64,000 nt of DNA from Alphaproteobacteria bacterium (GCA_015654635.1 JAATGP010000023.1:21855-85854); one strand, 5' to 3'; counted from the first letter of the stretch, positions 9,293-18,959 are shown. Translations and numbers: made by a program. Notes: generated by a model not told the origin, from the sequence alone.

Positions 9293-10177
9293 GTCCAGCC
9301 ATCCCTTGATCAAATGATGCGCGATGGCGATTTTGATCGGGCCTCTGCGGCCTTCGATTTCGTCGGCCAGAAGCGCGCGGGCCTGGTCTTTGTCGTACCA
9401 TTCGGCATCGGCGATCTCGGTGGGATCCAGCCGCAGCTCTAGGCTCTCCACTTCCGCATAACAGCCGATCATCAGCGCCGCCGGAAAGGGCCAGGGCTGG
9501 CTGGCAGCATAGCGCACGTTCTTTGCCCGCACCCCGGCCTCCTCGTAAAGCTCGCGCGCCACGGCTTCTTCGATAGTCTCCCCTGGCTCCATGAACCCGG
9601 CGAGGCAGGAATAAAAATCGCCCGACCAGCTGACATTGCGCGCCAGCAGGCATTTGTCGCCACAGGTGGCGAGCATGATCACCGCCGGATCGGTGCGCGG
9701 GAAGTGCTCGGCCTGACAGCGCGGACAGCTGCGCTTGTAGCCCGCTTCGCCGCTCAGCGTTGCCGCGCCGCAGCGGGCACAAAAGTGGTGACGGCCATGC
9801 CAATCGAGCATCGCCTTGGCTTGAGACAGGATGGCGAGGTCCTTGCGCCGCAAACTGGGCGCCGCCGCCCGCAGCTCGAGAAATTCGCCGTATTGCTTCA
9901 GCGCCTCAGGCGCTTCCGCGGTGCCGGAGACATCCAAGGCGAAAAGCGGCACTTCACCATCCAGCCCCAGGAATACGGAAGCCGCGTCGGGCGCGGCCAG
10001 GGCCTTGGCCAGCGCATGCGGCAGTGCCGCTGCCGACAATAAGGGGGTTCCCGCCACCAACACATTCAGCCGCCACAGCGGCAAAACCCGCGCCGCTTGG
10101 TGCTGCTCTGCCAGCCAAGCCATATCGCCCCGCTTGTCAGAGCGGCGGTCGAGGGGATTTCCGGTGAAGGGGAGCAT
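9287..10177 (-). CDS. nudC: NAD(+) diphosphatase NudC
   Basis: About 296 residues from the ATG at 10177 (a GTG four codons upstream is possible). It hydrolyses NADH/NAD to NMN(H) and AMP and can decap NAD-RNA. Seen in order: an N-terminal NudC-like domain; a zinc ribbon with CARCG and CPRC; the Nudix box GFMEPGETIEEAVARELYEE; and SQPWPFPAALMIG, the motif marking the NADH pyrophosphatase subgroup. Convergent with pheA across a shared terminator. Confidence 0.93.
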   Translation of the reverse strand: MLPFTGNPLDRRSDKRGDMAWLAEQHQAARVLPLWRLNVLVAGTPLLSAAALPHALAKALAAPDAASVFLGLDGEVPLFALDVSGTAEAPEALKQYGEFLELRAAAPSLRRKDLAILSQAKAMLDWHGRHHFCARCGAATLSGEAGYKRSCPRCQAEHFPRTDPAVIMLATCGDKCLLARNVSWSGDFYSCLAGFMEPGETIEEAVARELYEEAGVRAKNVRYAASQPWPFPAALMIGCYAEVESLELRLDPTEIADAEWYDKDQARALLADEIEGRRGPIKIAIAHHLIKGWLDE

Positions 10178-10250
10178 GGTCACTAACACCTTTTTCCATA
10201 TGGCTTATCTTCCAGATTCGCCTTCAGCAACGGCAATGTCTATAGAAAGA

Positions 10251-10336
10251 GTGGGAGCCGGCGGTGGACGGAACGCTCGTGAGCCCGGTCAGGTCCGGAA
10301 GGGCGAGTTAACGCCAGCGTGTAAGCGCCGTAACGA
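10251..10336 (+). pseudogene. Degenerate upstream tandem copy of the SRP RNA gene
   Basis: Bases 10251-10301 match the 5' arm and apical region of the SRP RNA gene 151 bp downstream at 47 of 51 positions. The similarity then breaks: a stretch unrelated to ffs, containing a small hairpin (GGCG-AGTTAA-CGCC), replaces the GAAGCAG loop side, and CCGTAACGA reappears at 10328-10336. The 3' strand that would pair with GTGGGAGCCGGC is missing, so it cannot fold into a full SRP hairpin. A TCTATA box lies at the same 12-nt offset upstream as in the intact copy, so it may still be transcribed. Confidence 0.7.
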
Positions 10337-10401
10337 CATTCAACCAACAACTTAGCCCAAAACCCGACTCGCATTCTGGCGAAGGCCGTTCTATATCCGC
10401 T

Positions 10402-10497
10402 GTGGGAACCGGCGGTGGACGGAACGCTCGCCAACCCGGTCAGGTCCGGAAGGAAGCAGCCGTAACGAATCCGGTCTGGGTCATAGCCGGTTCCCAC
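10402..10497 (+). ncRNA. ffs: Bacterial small SRP RNA (4.5S type)
   Basis: A 96-nt hairpin RNA. The ends GTGGGAACCGGC (10402-10413) and GCCGGTTCCCAC (10486-10497) are perfectly complementary, and the tip carries the conserved domain IV sequence GGTCAGGTCCGGAAGGAAGC. This RNA binds Ffh for co-translational targeting of membrane proteins. A TCTATA element at 10390-10395 is a plausible -10 box. It lies 16 nt before dnaX, a very common arrangement. Confidence 0.96.
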
Positions 10498-10513
10498 CTC
10501 ACACAGAGCGCTT

Positions 10514-12274
10514 ATGGACGACACAGAAGCCCCTTCGCTTGGTTTGGGACCGGCGCCAACGGCGGCGGCGGCGGGCGGTGCTGACTACAAAGTCCTGGCC
10601 CGCAAATACCGCCCCTCCGATTTCACCGGGCTGATCGGTCAGGAAGCCCTGGTCCGCACCCTGTCGAACGCTTTTGCCACTGGCCGCATTGCCCATGCTT
10701 TCATGCTGACTGGCGTGCGCGGGGTCGGCAAAACCACCACCGCGCGTATTATCGCCAGGGCGCTCAATTGCATCGGCGCGGACGGCAAGGGCAGCGCGCC
10801 CACCATCCAGCCATGTGGCGTCTGCGAGCCGTGCCGGGCCATTGCCGAATCCCGTCACGTCGATGTCCAGGAGATGGACGCCGCCTCCCGCACGGGCATC
10901 GACGATGTGCGCGAAATCATCGAAGGCGTGCGCTACGCGCCGGCTTCGGCCCGCTACAAAGTCTATATCATCGACGAAGTGCACATGCTGTCGAAGCAGG
11001 CCTTCAACGGTCTTCTGAAGACGCTGGAAGAACCGCCACCGCATGTGAAATTCGTCTTCGCCACCACCGAAATCCGCAAAGTGCCGGTGACGGTGCTGTC
11101 GCGCTGCCAACGCTTCGACCTGCGCCGTATCGAGACGCCGGAGCTGGTGGCGCATCTGGCCAATATCGCGGGTCAAGAGAACGTGCGCATCGAAGATGCC
11201 GCTTTGGCCCTGGTTGCCCGCGCCGCCGAAGGCTCGGTGCGCGATGCCCTGTCGCTGCTCGATCAAGCCATCGCCCATGGCACTGAAGAGGTCATCACCG
11301 CCGAGATCGTGCGCGGTATGCTGGGGCTGGCCGATCGTGGCCGTGTGCTCGATCTTTTCGAGACCGTGATGGCGGGCAAGATGCCGGAAGCCTTGACCAG
11401 TCTGGGCGAGCTTTACAATCGCGGCGCCGATCCTTTGGCGATCATGCAAGATCTGCTCGAGACCGTGCATTTCCTCACCCGTGTGAAAGTGGCCCCCGGC
11501 GCCGAAGGCTTTTTCGATGGCGCCTCGTCCGAGGCCAAACGCGCCGCCGAGATGGCGGGCAAGCTTTCCGTGCCGTCGCTCACCCGCGCCTGGACCATGC
11601 TGCTGAAAGGCTTGTTCGAGGTGCGCGATGCCGCGCGGCCCGTGCAAGCTCTCGAAATGGCGCTGATTCGTCTTGCCTATGCCGCCGATCTGCCGCCTAC
11701 CGACAAGCTGGTGCGCGATCTGATGGAGGGCGCGCCCACAGGACGCGCCGCGCCAGCACCCTCTGGCCCTTCCGGCGGCGCCCCCCGCATGGCCATGTCG
11801 AACAACGAACGCCCGCAAAGCCAAGCTGCCGTCCAGCCGATAGCCCAAGCTGCTCCCGCGCCGGTGTTTCAGTCTCTCGAAGACCTCGCTGCTTACGCCC
11901 ATGCCCATGGCGCTCCAGTGCTCAAAGTGCATATCGAAAACGACATGCATCTGGTCAGCATCGAGCTAGGCCGTCTGGAATTTCGTCCCGGCTCGCGCGC
12001 CCCGCGCACCCTGGCCGCCGATCTTGGCCAGAAGCTGAAGGATTGGACCGGCACGCGCTGGGCCGTCACCGTGGTCAGCCAAGGCGGAGCGCCAACGATT
12101 GCCGAACAGCGCGTCGCTGCCAAGCAGGCCCGGCACGAGGCGGTACTGCAGGAACCGTTGGTGCGCGCCGTGATGGATCGCTTTCCCGGCGCCGAAATCA
12201 TGGCCGTGCGCGATGTGGTGGCGGAAGACGCGGCCGACACACCCATGCCTGATGGCGATACGGACGAAGAATAA
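10514..12274 (+). CDS. dnaX: DNA polymerase III gamma/tau subunit
   Basis: 586 residues. AAA+ clamp-loader ATPase that loads the beta clamp and, as tau, couples polymerase to helicase. Seen: Walker A GVRGVGKTTTA, the zinc-binding Cys cluster around PCGVCEPC, Walker B IIDEVHML, and sensor VLSRCQRFDLRRI. Domain III runs to about residue 390, then a Pro/Ala-rich linker leads to a C-terminal tau-like region. No obvious slippery A/T run for frameshifting to gamma was noticed. It lies between ffs and recR. Confidence 0.96.
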   Translation: MDDTEAPSLGLGPAPTAAAAGGADYKVLARKYRPSDFTGLIGQEALVRTLSNAFATGRIAHAFMLTGVRGVGKTTTARIIARALNCIGADGKGSAPTIQPCGVCEPCRAIAESRHVDVQEMDAASRTGIDDVREIIEGVRYAPASARYKVYIIDEVHMLSKQAFNGLLKTLEEPPPHVKFVFATTEIRKVPVTVLSRCQRFDLRRIETPELVAHLANIAGQENVRIEDAALALVARAAEGSVRDALSLLDQAIAHGTEEVITAEIVRGMLGLADRGRVLDLFETVMAGKMPEALTSLGELYNRGADPLAIMQDLLETVHFLTRVKVAPGAEGFFDGASSEAKRAAEMAGKLSVPSLTRAWTMLLKGLFEVRDAARPVQALEMALIRLAYAADLPPTDKLVRDLMEGAPTGRAAPAPSGPSGGAPRMAMSNNERPQSQAAVQPIAQAAPAPVFQSLEDLAAYAHAHGAPVLKVHIENDMHLVSIELGRLEFRPGSRAPRTLAADLGQKLKDWTGTRWAVTVVSQGGAPTIAEQRVAAKQARHEAVLQEPLVRAVMDRFPGAEIMAVRDVVAEDAADTPMPDGDTDEE

Positions 12275-12277
12275 CCC

Positions 12278-12874
12278 GTGTCCAGCATCGGCCCCGAAAT
12301 CGAACGCCTGATTCAACTCCTGGCCAAGCTGCCGGGGCTGGGGCCGCGCTCGGCGCGCCGTGCCGTGCTCGAACTCCTCAAAAAACGCGAAGCCTTGATG
12401 GAGCCGCTCGCATTGGCGCTGCAGGATGCCGCCGCCGCGATCAAAACCTGCGCCATTTGCGGCAATCTCGATACCGTCAGCCCTTGCGCGCTGTGCTGCG
12501 ACAGCCGCCGCGATCCCCATATCCTTTGCGTGGTGGAGGATGTCGCCGATCTCTGGGCCTTGGAGCGCGCCAATGTCTTCCGCGGCCGTTATCACGTCCT
12601 TGGCGGGGCGCTCTCGGCGCTCGACGGTATCACGCCGGAGCGGCTCAACGTGGCAACCTTGCTCTCGCGGGTGAAAGACGGCGTTGAGGAAGTCATCCTC
12701 GCCATGAACGCCACCGTGGAAGGTCAGACCACCGCCCACTACCTCCTCGATGCGCTGGCGGCGAGCCATGTCAAAATCACCCGCCTTGCCCATGGTGTCC
12801 CGGTCGGCGGTGAACTCGATTACCTCGACGAAGGCACGCTATCGGCGGCCTTCAAGGCCCGCCGCTCGCTGTAA
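12278..12874 (+). CDS. recR: Recombination mediator RecR
   Basis: 198 residues from a GTG start 3 nt after the dnaX stop. It works with RecO (and RecF) to load RecA on gapped DNA. Seen: the N-terminal helix-hairpin-helix [16 protein letters not shown], the zinc finger [16 protein letters not shown], and a TOPRIM domain with [13 protein letters not shown]. The usual intervening gene ybaB/ebfC is absent; the two genes are almost touching, so translation is probably coupled. Confidence 0.95.
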   Translation: MSSIGPEIERLIQLLAKLPGLGPRSARRAVLELLKKREALMEPLALALQDAAAAIKTCAICGNLDTVSPCALCCDSRRDPHILCVVEDVADLWALERANVFRGRYHVLGGALSALDGITPERLNVATLLSRVKDGVEEVILAMNATVEGQTTAHYLLDALAASHVKITRLAHGVPVGGELDYLDEGTLSAAFKARRSL

Positions 12875-12880
12875 GCCTCG

Positions 12881-12967
12881 TTTCGGGGTGCTGCGCCCAT
12901 CTTGGGCCCTCCGGTCGGCGGCTTCATTGCCACCTATTGCTCCTGGCACTGGATCGAGTTTGCTTAG
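12881..12967 (+). pseudogene. Short relic of a DHA2-family MFS transporter
   Basis: Downstream of recR the + strand reads APILGPPVGGFIATY followed by CSWHWIEFA and a stop at 12965. This resembles the conserved motif-C region of DHA2 (EmrB-like) drug exporters (pattern GPxxGGFIxxYxSWxWIF). No start codon or further homologous sequence is seen on either side. It is most likely a leftover of a deleted transporter gene. Too short for certainty. Confidence 0.4.
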
Positions 12968-13034
12968 GATCATCAGCTATTGGCGGCTGCCGTCGCGCGA
13001 AAATTGCTACGCCCGGACTGGCTCCAGCAGGGTA

Positions 13035-14531
13035 TCAGCCTTCGCCGGATTCATCCTCTGGCGCTGCCAAGCCCAAAATATCCCGGGCTTCGATGTGCGG
13101 CATGGCTTCGACGTCGCGCAGTTTGCGGTTCATCACATTGGTGCGGGTGCCGAGCTGATCGATGGTATTGGCCGCGGCGCCGAGTTGATTGCGCAGCTTT
13201 TCCACCACCCTGCCGTGGTTGGAAAATTCCGTGCGCACCGCCGCCAGCAGTTTCCACACTTCGCCCGAGCGTTGCTGTAGGGCCAGCGAGCGGAAGCCCA
13301 TCTGAAAGGCGCTGAGCAAAGACGACAGCGTCGTTGGCCCGGCAATCGTCACCCGGTATTCGGTCTGGATATGTTCCAGCAGTCCCGGCCGGCGCAGCAT
13401 TTCGGCAAACAGCCCCTCGGTCGGCAGGAACAAAATGGCGGTCTCGGTGGTCACCGGCGGGTTGATGTATTTGTCATGGATGGTCTTGGCGCAGGCCTTC
13501 ACCCGCAGTTCCAGCGCCAAAGCCGCGGCGGCCACGGCCTCCACTTCGCCGCGCTCAGAGGCTTCCACAAGCCGGATATAATCTTCCTGCGGAAATTTGG
13601 CGTCGATCGGCATTAAAACATCGGCATCGTCATCACGGCCCGGCAGGCGGATGGCAAATTCCACCCGTTCGGCGCTGCCCTGTTTGATTTGCACATTGGC
13701 GCTGTATTGGCTGGGCGAGAGGAACTGCTCCAGCAGCATGCCCAATTGCACTTCGCCCAGAATGCCGCGCGTCTTGACGTTGGAGAGCACCTTTTTCAGA
13801 TCGCCGACGCCGATGGCCAAGCTCTGCATATCGCCAAGGCCCTTATGCACGCGCTCCAACTGCTCACTCACCGTGCGGAAAGAATCGCCCAGGCGTTTTT
13901 CGAGTTCTGTCTGCAGCTTCTCATCCACGGTCTGGCGCATTTCGTCGAGCTTGGCGGAATTCTCCACCCTGAGCGCATCGAGACGGCTTTCCACCGTCTG
14001 GCGCAACGTCTCTTGCGCCAGAGCCTGTTTGTCTGTCAGGGCTTCCAGAGCTCCCAGCAGCTTGTCGAGACGTTCTTTCTGATATTCGCCGATACCGCTG
14101 AGCGCGGCGGTCAAAACCTCCCGTGTTTCGCGGGCGGAAGCGGCAAGGCGTAGATCGGTGGCATCGAGTTTGGTTTCCATCGCCCCGCGCAAGAGGTCGC
14201 GGCTCATTGCGGCATCTTCGGCCAGCTTGCGCATATCCGCGTCCAGCTTCTGGCCGATGGCCGCCACCGGCGTGCGAAGACTTTCCACACCGGCATCCAG
14301 GCGTTTTTCCAGGGAATCCTGAAAGCCGCGGATGACATCGGTCATCTCCTGGCGCAACGCCCGCGCCTGCTCTTCGGCTTGGGCCCGGCTGCGGTCGGCT
14401 TCGCTCCTCACGGTATCGCTGATGCCGCCCTCGCCGCGGCCACGGCCAAAGCCCAGCAGCACCATCAGAATGGCGCCGGTGGCCAGAACCGCGAAACCAA
14501 GGCTAAGAAGCTGAAAAACCAACATATCCAT
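13035..14531 (-). CDS. rmuC: DNA recombination protein RmuC
   Basis: 498 residues. One N-terminal transmembrane helix (about 5-28) is followed by a long coiled coil (about 40-240) rich in Arg, Glu and Gln, and then the conserved RmuC nuclease-like domain (KVLSNVKTRGILGEVQLGML, LMPIDAKFPQEDYIRL, AILFLPTEGLFAEML). The family limits inversions at short repeats. It is divergent from def, with the RmuC start 88 nt from the def start. Confidence 0.93.
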   Translation of the reverse strand: MDMLVFQLLSLGFAVLATGAILMVLLGFGRGRGEGGISDTVRSEADRSRAQAEEQARALRQEMTDVIRGFQDSLEKRLDAGVESLRTPVAAIGQKLDADMRKLAEDAAMSRDLLRGAMETKLDATDLRLAASARETREVLTAALSGIGEYQKERLDKLLGALEALTDKQALAQETLRQTVESRLDALRVENSAKLDEMRQTVDEKLQTELEKRLGDSFRTVSEQLERVHKGLGDMQSLAIGVGDLKKVLSNVKTRGILGEVQLGMLLEQFLSPSQYSANVQIKQGSAERVEFAIRLPGRDDDADVLMPIDAKFPQEDYIRLVEASERGEVEAVAAAALALELRVKACAKTIHDKYINPPVTTETAILFLPTEGLFAEMLRRPGLLEHIQTEYRVTIAGPTTLSSLLSAFQMGFRSLALQQRSGEVWKLLAAVRTEFSNHGRVVEKLRNQLGAAANTIDQLGTRTNVMNRKLRDVEAMPHIEARDILGLAAPEDESGEG

Positions 14532-14619
14532 GAGGCGAATCTTCCCGTGTTCGGGTCATCTTAAGCCAATCGGAAGGGCGAAACTTGACCCGCGCGCCCC
14601 CCCACCCTATCTGACAGCT

Positions 14620-15135
14620 ATGGCCAAACGACCCATCCTCATTGCCCCCGATCCCCGCCTCAAAGAGGTGGCCAAAGACGTGCCCAAAGTGGACGCTGAC
14701 ATCCGCCGCCTTGCCGATGACATGCTGGAAACCATGTATGCCGCCGAGGGTATCGGTCTGGCCGCCACCCAGCTTGGCGTACCGCTCCGCGTCGTGGTGA
14801 TCGATGTGGCGCAAAAGGAAGACAAATTCGAGCCGATGGTCTTCATCAATCCCAAGATCGTCTGGGCGTCGGATGAAAAAGCCGTGTTCCAGGAGGGCTG
14901 CCTCTCGGTGCCCGATATTTGGGACGATGTTGAGCGCCCCATCGCCATCAAGTGCGAATATCTGGACCGTGACGGCAAGCCGCAAACCCTGGAAGCCGAG
15001 GGCCTGCTAGCCGATTGTCTGCAGCATGAGATCGATCATCTCAATGGCACCCTCTTCATCGACCACCTCTCGCGTCTCAAACGCGCCATGGCGATCAAGA
15101 AACTGACCAAAGCCAAGAAGCGGGAAAACGCGTAA
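14620..15135 (+). CDS. def: Peptide deformylase
   Basis: 171 residues from the ATG at 14620, chosen because MAKRPILIAPDPRLKEV is the family N-terminus. It removes the N-formyl group from nascent proteins and so balances fmt downstream. All three metal/active-site motifs are present: GIGLAATQLG, EGCLS with the Cys ligand, and QHEIDHLNG. A 170-bp spacer with an inverted-repeat element separates it from fmt. Confidence 0.95.
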   Translation: MAKRPILIAPDPRLKEVAKDVPKVDADIRRLADDMLETMYAAEGIGLAATQLGVPLRVVVIDVAQKEDKFEPMVFINPKIVWASDEKAVFQEGCLSVPDIWDDVERPIAIKCEYLDRDGKPQTLEAEGLLADCLQHEIDHLNGTLFIDHLSRLKRAMAIKKLTKAKKRENA

Positions 15136-15154
15136 CGTTATCCCCTGCGCGATG

Positions 15155-15287
15155 CGTGCGTGTTTCGAGGCTCCACGCCCGTCATGCTGAGATGGCCGGC
15201 CGCGGGAGAATGATTGTGATATGTTGCGTTCGTCGCGCGGCCGGCCCTCAAAGCACGCAACGTGTGGGGCACCTCAGCATTGACGAG
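15155..15287 (+). repeat. Intergenic imperfect palindrome, GTCATGCTGAG type
   Basis: Nested inverted repeats fill the def-fmt spacer: GTCATGCTGAG (15181-15191) faces CTCAGCATTGAC (15273-15284), and inside them GGCCGGCCGCG faces CGCGGCCGGCC. The flank TTTCGAGGCTCC also occurs, inverted, in the element at 29088-29200. It looks like a dispersed repeat family and may also act as an mRNA-stabilising or terminating hairpin. Confidence 0.65.
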
Positions 15288-15304
15288 CGTTTTGGACGTG
15301 GGCA

Positions 15305-16222
15305 ATGACTCTTAAATTGGCCTTCATGGGCACACCGGATTTCGCCGTGCCGCTGCTCGCCGAATTGATCGCGGAAGGCCACGATATCGCCGCGGTCTAT
15401 TCCCAGCCGGCTCGCCCCAAAGGCCGCGGCCTAAGCGAAGAACCGACGCCGGTCGCCAAATTGGCGCTCGCCCATGGCCTCACCGTCCGCACGCCAATCT
15501 CTTTGCGCAACGCCGAGGCGCAAGCCGATTTCGCCGCGCTCGCTCTCGATATCGCGGTGGTGGCCGCTTACGGCCTCATCCTGCCCAAACCGATCCTCGA
15601 TGCCCCGCGTCTGGGCTGCTGGAACCTCCATGGTTCGCTGCTTCCGCGCTGGCGCGGCGCCGCCCCGGTGCAGCGCGCCATCGTGGCAGGCGACGAACAA
15701 ACCGGCGTCATGGTCATGCGCATGGAAGAGGGCTTGGATACCGGCCCCGTCCTCATGACCGAGGCCACGCCGATCGCGCGCAAAACCGCTGGTGATCTCA
15801 CCGGCGAACTGGCCAAAACCGGTGCCAAGCTGATGGCCCGCGCTTTGGTGGCGCTCGAACGCGGCAATGCCGAAGCTGTGCCGCAAGCGGCTGAGGGTAT
15901 CACCTACGCCAAGAAAATCCTCAAAGAGGAAGCCCGCATCGATTGGACAAAGAGCGCCGCCGAAGTCGATTGCCATATCCGCGGCCTCTCGCCTTGGCCC
16001 GGCGCATGGAGCGAGGCGGCTGGCGAGCGTCTCAAAATCCTCTATGCTGAACCCGTTGCCGGAAAGGGTGCGCCCGGCGAAGTTCTCGATGACGAACTCA
16101 CCATTGCCTGCGGCAGCGGTGCCGTGAAACTCCTCCACGTTCAACGTCCCGGCAAAGCCGCCATGAACGCCGCCGATCTCTTACGCGGCTGGTCTCTGGC
16201 GCCTGGAACGAAGCTCGTCTGA
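15305..16222 (+). CDS. fmt: Methionyl-tRNA formyltransferase
   Basis: 305 residues. It formylates initiator Met-tRNA using 10-formyl-tetrahydrofolate. Seen: N-terminal [18 protein letters not shown], the active-site loop [18 protein letters not shown], the catalytic Asp region GLDTGPVL, and a C-terminal OB-like domain from about residue 205. Its stop overlaps the truA start by one base (TGATG), indicating translational coupling. Confidence 0.95.
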   Translation: MTLKLAFMGTPDFAVPLLAELIAEGHDIAAVYSQPARPKGRGLSEEPTPVAKLALAHGLTVRTPISLRNAEAQADFAALALDIAVVAAYGLILPKPILDAPRLGCWNLHGSLLPRWRGAAPVQRAIVAGDEQTGVMVMRMEEGLDTGPVLMTEATPIARKTAGDLTGELAKTGAKLMARALVALERGNAEAVPQAAEGITYAKKILKEEARIDWTKSAAEVDCHIRGLSPWPGAWSEAAGERLKILYAEPVAGKGAPGEVLDDELTIACGSGAVKLLHVQRPGKAAMNAADLLRGWSLAPGTKLV

Positions 16223-16959
16223 TGCCACGCTATCGCCTCACCATCGAATATGACGGCGGCCCCTTTGTCGGTTGGCAGCGGCAGGATAACGGCCCTTCCA
16301 TTCAGGGCTCGCTCGAAGCCGCCATCATGCGTTTTTCCGGCGAGAGCGCCACGGTCACTGGTGCGGGGCGAACCGATACCGGCGTGCATGCGCTGGGGCA
16401 GGTGGCCCATTTCGATCTCGTCAAAGACTTCAAGCCTGACAAGGTTCGCGATGCGCTGAATCATTTTCTCCGCCCCGCGCCGATTGCTATTCTCGAGGCG
16501 AGCGAAGCCGCGCCGGATTTCCACGCCCGCTTCTCGGCCAGAGCGCGGCATTATCTTTTTCGCATCATCGTCCGCCGCGCCCCGCTGGTGCTGGATCGTG
16601 GCCACGCCTGGCATGTGGTCCATGAACTGGATGCCGGCGCCATGCACGAGGCGGCGCAAACGCTCGTCGGCAGCCACGACTTCACCACCTTCCGTGCCGC
16701 CGAATGCCAGGCGCAGTCACCGGTCAAAACCATCGACAAGCTGACGGTCCGCCGCAGCTTGGATGAGATCGATGTCGAAGCCAGTGCGCGCTCCTTCCTG
16801 CATCATCAGGTGCGCTCCATTGTCGGCAGTCTGAAGCTCGTCGGTGAAGGCAAATGGCGCCCCCGCGATGTTGCCGCAGCGCTGGAAGCCCGCGATCGCC
16901 GCCGCTGCGGACCGGTGTCTCCGCCCGATGGCCTGCATCTGGTGCGGGTGGATTACTGA
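16222..16959 (+). CDS. truA: tRNA pseudouridine(38-40) synthase
   Basis: 245 residues. It isomerises uridines 38-40 in tRNA anticodon arms. Seen: [20 protein letters not shown], the catalytic motif [14 protein letters not shown] with the nucleophilic Asp, and [15 protein letters not shown] near the C-terminus. It begins on the fmt stop codon. Its 3' end overlaps the 3' end of the convergent murI by 7 bp. Confidence 0.95.
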   Translation: MPRYRLTIEYDGGPFVGWQRQDNGPSIQGSLEAAIMRFSGESATVTGAGRTDTGVHALGQVAHFDLVKDFKPDKVRDALNHFLRPAPIAILEASEAAPDFHARFSARARHYLFRIIVRRAPLVLDRGHAWHVVHELDAGAMHEAAQTLVGSHDFTTFRAAECQAQSPVKTIDKLTVRRSLDEIDVEASARSFLHHQVRSIVGSLKLVGEGKWRPRDVAAALEARDRRRCGPVSPPDGLHLVRVDY

Positions 16960-17759
16960 AGGTCCACTTGTTCCACGGCGCCGGGGTCGATGGGGTGGCC
17001 GAAGAAAATTTCGCCGACACGGGCGAAGCGGTCGGGCGCATCGGTGACCAGGAAGTGATGCGCCTGCGGCTCGCCGCGCGCGGCCATGCCGTTTTGATCC
17101 AGCAATTTTGCCACCGCCGCTGCGGTGATCGCGGCGCTGTCGACCAGCGCTATTTCAGAGCCCACCACGCGCGCGATGATATCCTTCAACACCGGGTAAT
17201 GCGTGCAACCCAAGACCAGCACCTGCGGCTTGGGCAGCCGTGCCATCAGGGGTTCCAGATAGCGCCGCGCCACTGCTTCGGCGATGGGCCCATCGATCAA
17301 GCCTTCTTCGGCCATGGGCACGAAAAGCGGGCAGGCTTGCTGCGCCACCGGCGCCATTGAGAGCGCGTGAATGGCGCTGACATAGGCCCCGCCTTTGACC
17401 GTGCCTTCGGTGGCGATCACCGCAATCGGGCCCTTGGGGGCCACGGCCAGCGCGGCTTCCGCCCCCGGTTCAATCACGCCGATCACCGGCAGAGGCGCCA
17501 GTGCCTCTTTCAGATAGGGCAAGCCGACCGAAGCGGTATTGCACGCGATCACCACCAGCTTGACGCCGCGTGCCGTCAGCGCATGGGCAGCTTGCAAGGC
17601 ATAGCGGCGCACGGTCTCGGCGCTTTTGGTGCCATACGGCAGCCGCGCGGTGTCGCCCAGATAAATGAACTGCTCGCCGGGCAAACGCTCCGCCAAAGCG
17701 CGCATGACGGTCAGCCCGCCCATGCCGGAATCGAAAATGCCGATAGGCGCGTTGTTCAT
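16953..17759 (-). CDS. murI: Glutamate racemase
   Basis: 268 residues. It supplies D-glutamate for peptidoglycan. Seen: [15 protein letters not shown], the first catalytic Cys in [10 protein letters not shown], and the second in [11 protein letters not shown]. The start ATG at 17759 is 3 nt after the dapE stop, so the two cell-wall genes are probably one transcript. Its 3' end overlaps truA. Confidence 0.95.
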   Translation of the reverse strand: MNNAPIGIFDSGMGGLTVMRALAERLPGEQFIYLGDTARLPYGTKSAETVRRYALQAAHALTARGVKLVVIACNTASVGLPYLKEALAPLPVIGVIEPGAEAALAVAPKGPIAVIATEGTVKGGAYVSAIHALSMAPVAQQACPLFVPMAEEGLIDGPIAEAVARRYLEPLMARLPKPQVLVLGCTHYPVLKDIIARVVGSEIALVDSAAITAAAVAKLLDQNGMAARGEPQAHHFLVTDAPDRFARVGEIFFGHPIDPGAVEQVDLQ

Positions 17760-17762
17760 GAC

Positions 17763-18914
17763 TTATTCCGCGAAATAGGCGCCCAAAATGGCGGTGTAGA
17801 TGTCGGTCAGCTTTTCGATGTCCGCCACAGGCACGCATTCATTGGCTTGATGCATGGTGGCATTCATCAGGCCCAGCTCCACCACCGGGCAAAGTTCTTT
17901 GATGAAGCGCCCATCCGAAGTGCCGCCCGTGGTCGAATGTTCGGGCTTGGCGCCGGTCACCGCCGCCACCGCGTTGTCGAGCACGTCGGTAAACGGTCCC
18001 GGCTTGGTGACAAAAGAAACGCCGCTCAAATTGAAATGCAGGGTGACCGTGGCGCCCGTCTCAATCTCCACCGCTTCGGCCACCGCCGTCAGATGGTCTT
18101 TCAGCGTGTCGAAGCTATGGGCATCGTTGAAGCGAATATTGAAATTCCCGGTCGCTTTGGCGGGGATCACATTGGTCGCCGGATTGCCGACATCGACACT
18201 GGAGAAAACCAGCGTGGAAGGCTCAAACGCCGCCGTGCCCGCATCCAGCGGCGTCTTGGTCAGTCGACAAATGAACTCTGCCAGCGCGTGAATGGGGTTC
18301 AGCGCCTTGGCGGGATACGCCGCATGGCCTTGAATGCCCTCCACCACAACGCGGGTGTTCAGCGAGCCGCGGCGCCCCACCTTGATGCCGTCGCCAATCG
18401 TCACCGTCGAAGACGGCTCGCCGATCAAGCAGTGGTCGAGCGTGATAGTCTTCTCTTGCAGCCAGCGCAGCAGCTTGGGGGTGCCGTTGATGGCATCGCC
18501 CTCTTCATCGCCGGTGATGAGCAAGGCGATGGTGCCTTTGAACGGGCCTTTGGCGAGATGGCGCCCTGCTGCGGCGGCAAAACAGGCCACCGCCGATTTC
18601 ATATCCACGGCGCCGCGGCCATAAAGAAGGCCGTTGGCGATCACACCGCCAAAGGGATCATGTTTCCACAGGCCGCTGTCACCGGGGGGCACCACATCGG
18701 TATGCCCGGCAAAACAGAACACCTTTCCGCCCGAACCAACGGTGGCATAGAGATTTTCCGTGGCCGGGCCGCCATCGCCCGTGAAGGGCAGGGGGGTGCA
18801 AGCAAACCCCAGCGGCGTCAGCGCTTCCGCCAAAACCCCCAGCGCCCCTGCATCCTTCGGGGTCACGGAAGGGCAGCGGATCAGGGCTTGAGCCAGGGCG
18901 ACGGGATCAATCAT
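17763..18914 (-). CDS. dapE: Succinyl-diaminopimelate desuccinylase
   Basis: 383 residues. Di-zinc M20-family enzyme that frees LL-diaminopimelate for lysine and peptidoglycan. Seen: the metal motif FAGHTDVVPPGDSGLW, the catalytic Glu pair in LLITGDEEGDAINGT, and the C-terminal GGTSDGRFIKELCPVVELG. It lies between dapD upstream (45 nt) and murI downstream (3 nt), a coherent cell-wall precursor group. Confidence 0.95.
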   Translation of the reverse strand: MIDPVALAQALIRCPSVTPKDAGALGVLAEALTPLGFACTPLPFTGDGGPATENLYATVGSGGKVFCFAGHTDVVPPGDSGLWKHDPFGGVIANGLLYGRGAVDMKSAVACFAAAAGRHLAKGPFKGTIALLITGDEEGDAINGTPKLLRWLQEKTITLDHCLIGEPSSTVTIGDGIKVGRRGSLNTRVVVEGIQGHAAYPAKALNPIHALAEFICRLTKTPLDAGTAAFEPSTLVFSSVDVGNPATNVIPAKATGNFNIRFNDAHSFDTLKDHLTAVAEAVEIETGATVTLHFNLSGVSFVTKPGPFTDVLDNAVAAVTGAKPEHSTTGGTSDGRFIKELCPVVELGLMNATMHQANECVPVADIEKLTDIYTAILGAYFAE

Positions 18915-18959
18915 GGGCCGGATTTACGCTCCGGCCTGCTGGCGGTCAAATCTGCCCGC

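Noticed and set aside
10240..10524. Minus-strand ORF across the SRP RNA region
   Set aside because: It covers both SRP RNA copies and has no coding features beyond the RNA's own sequence.
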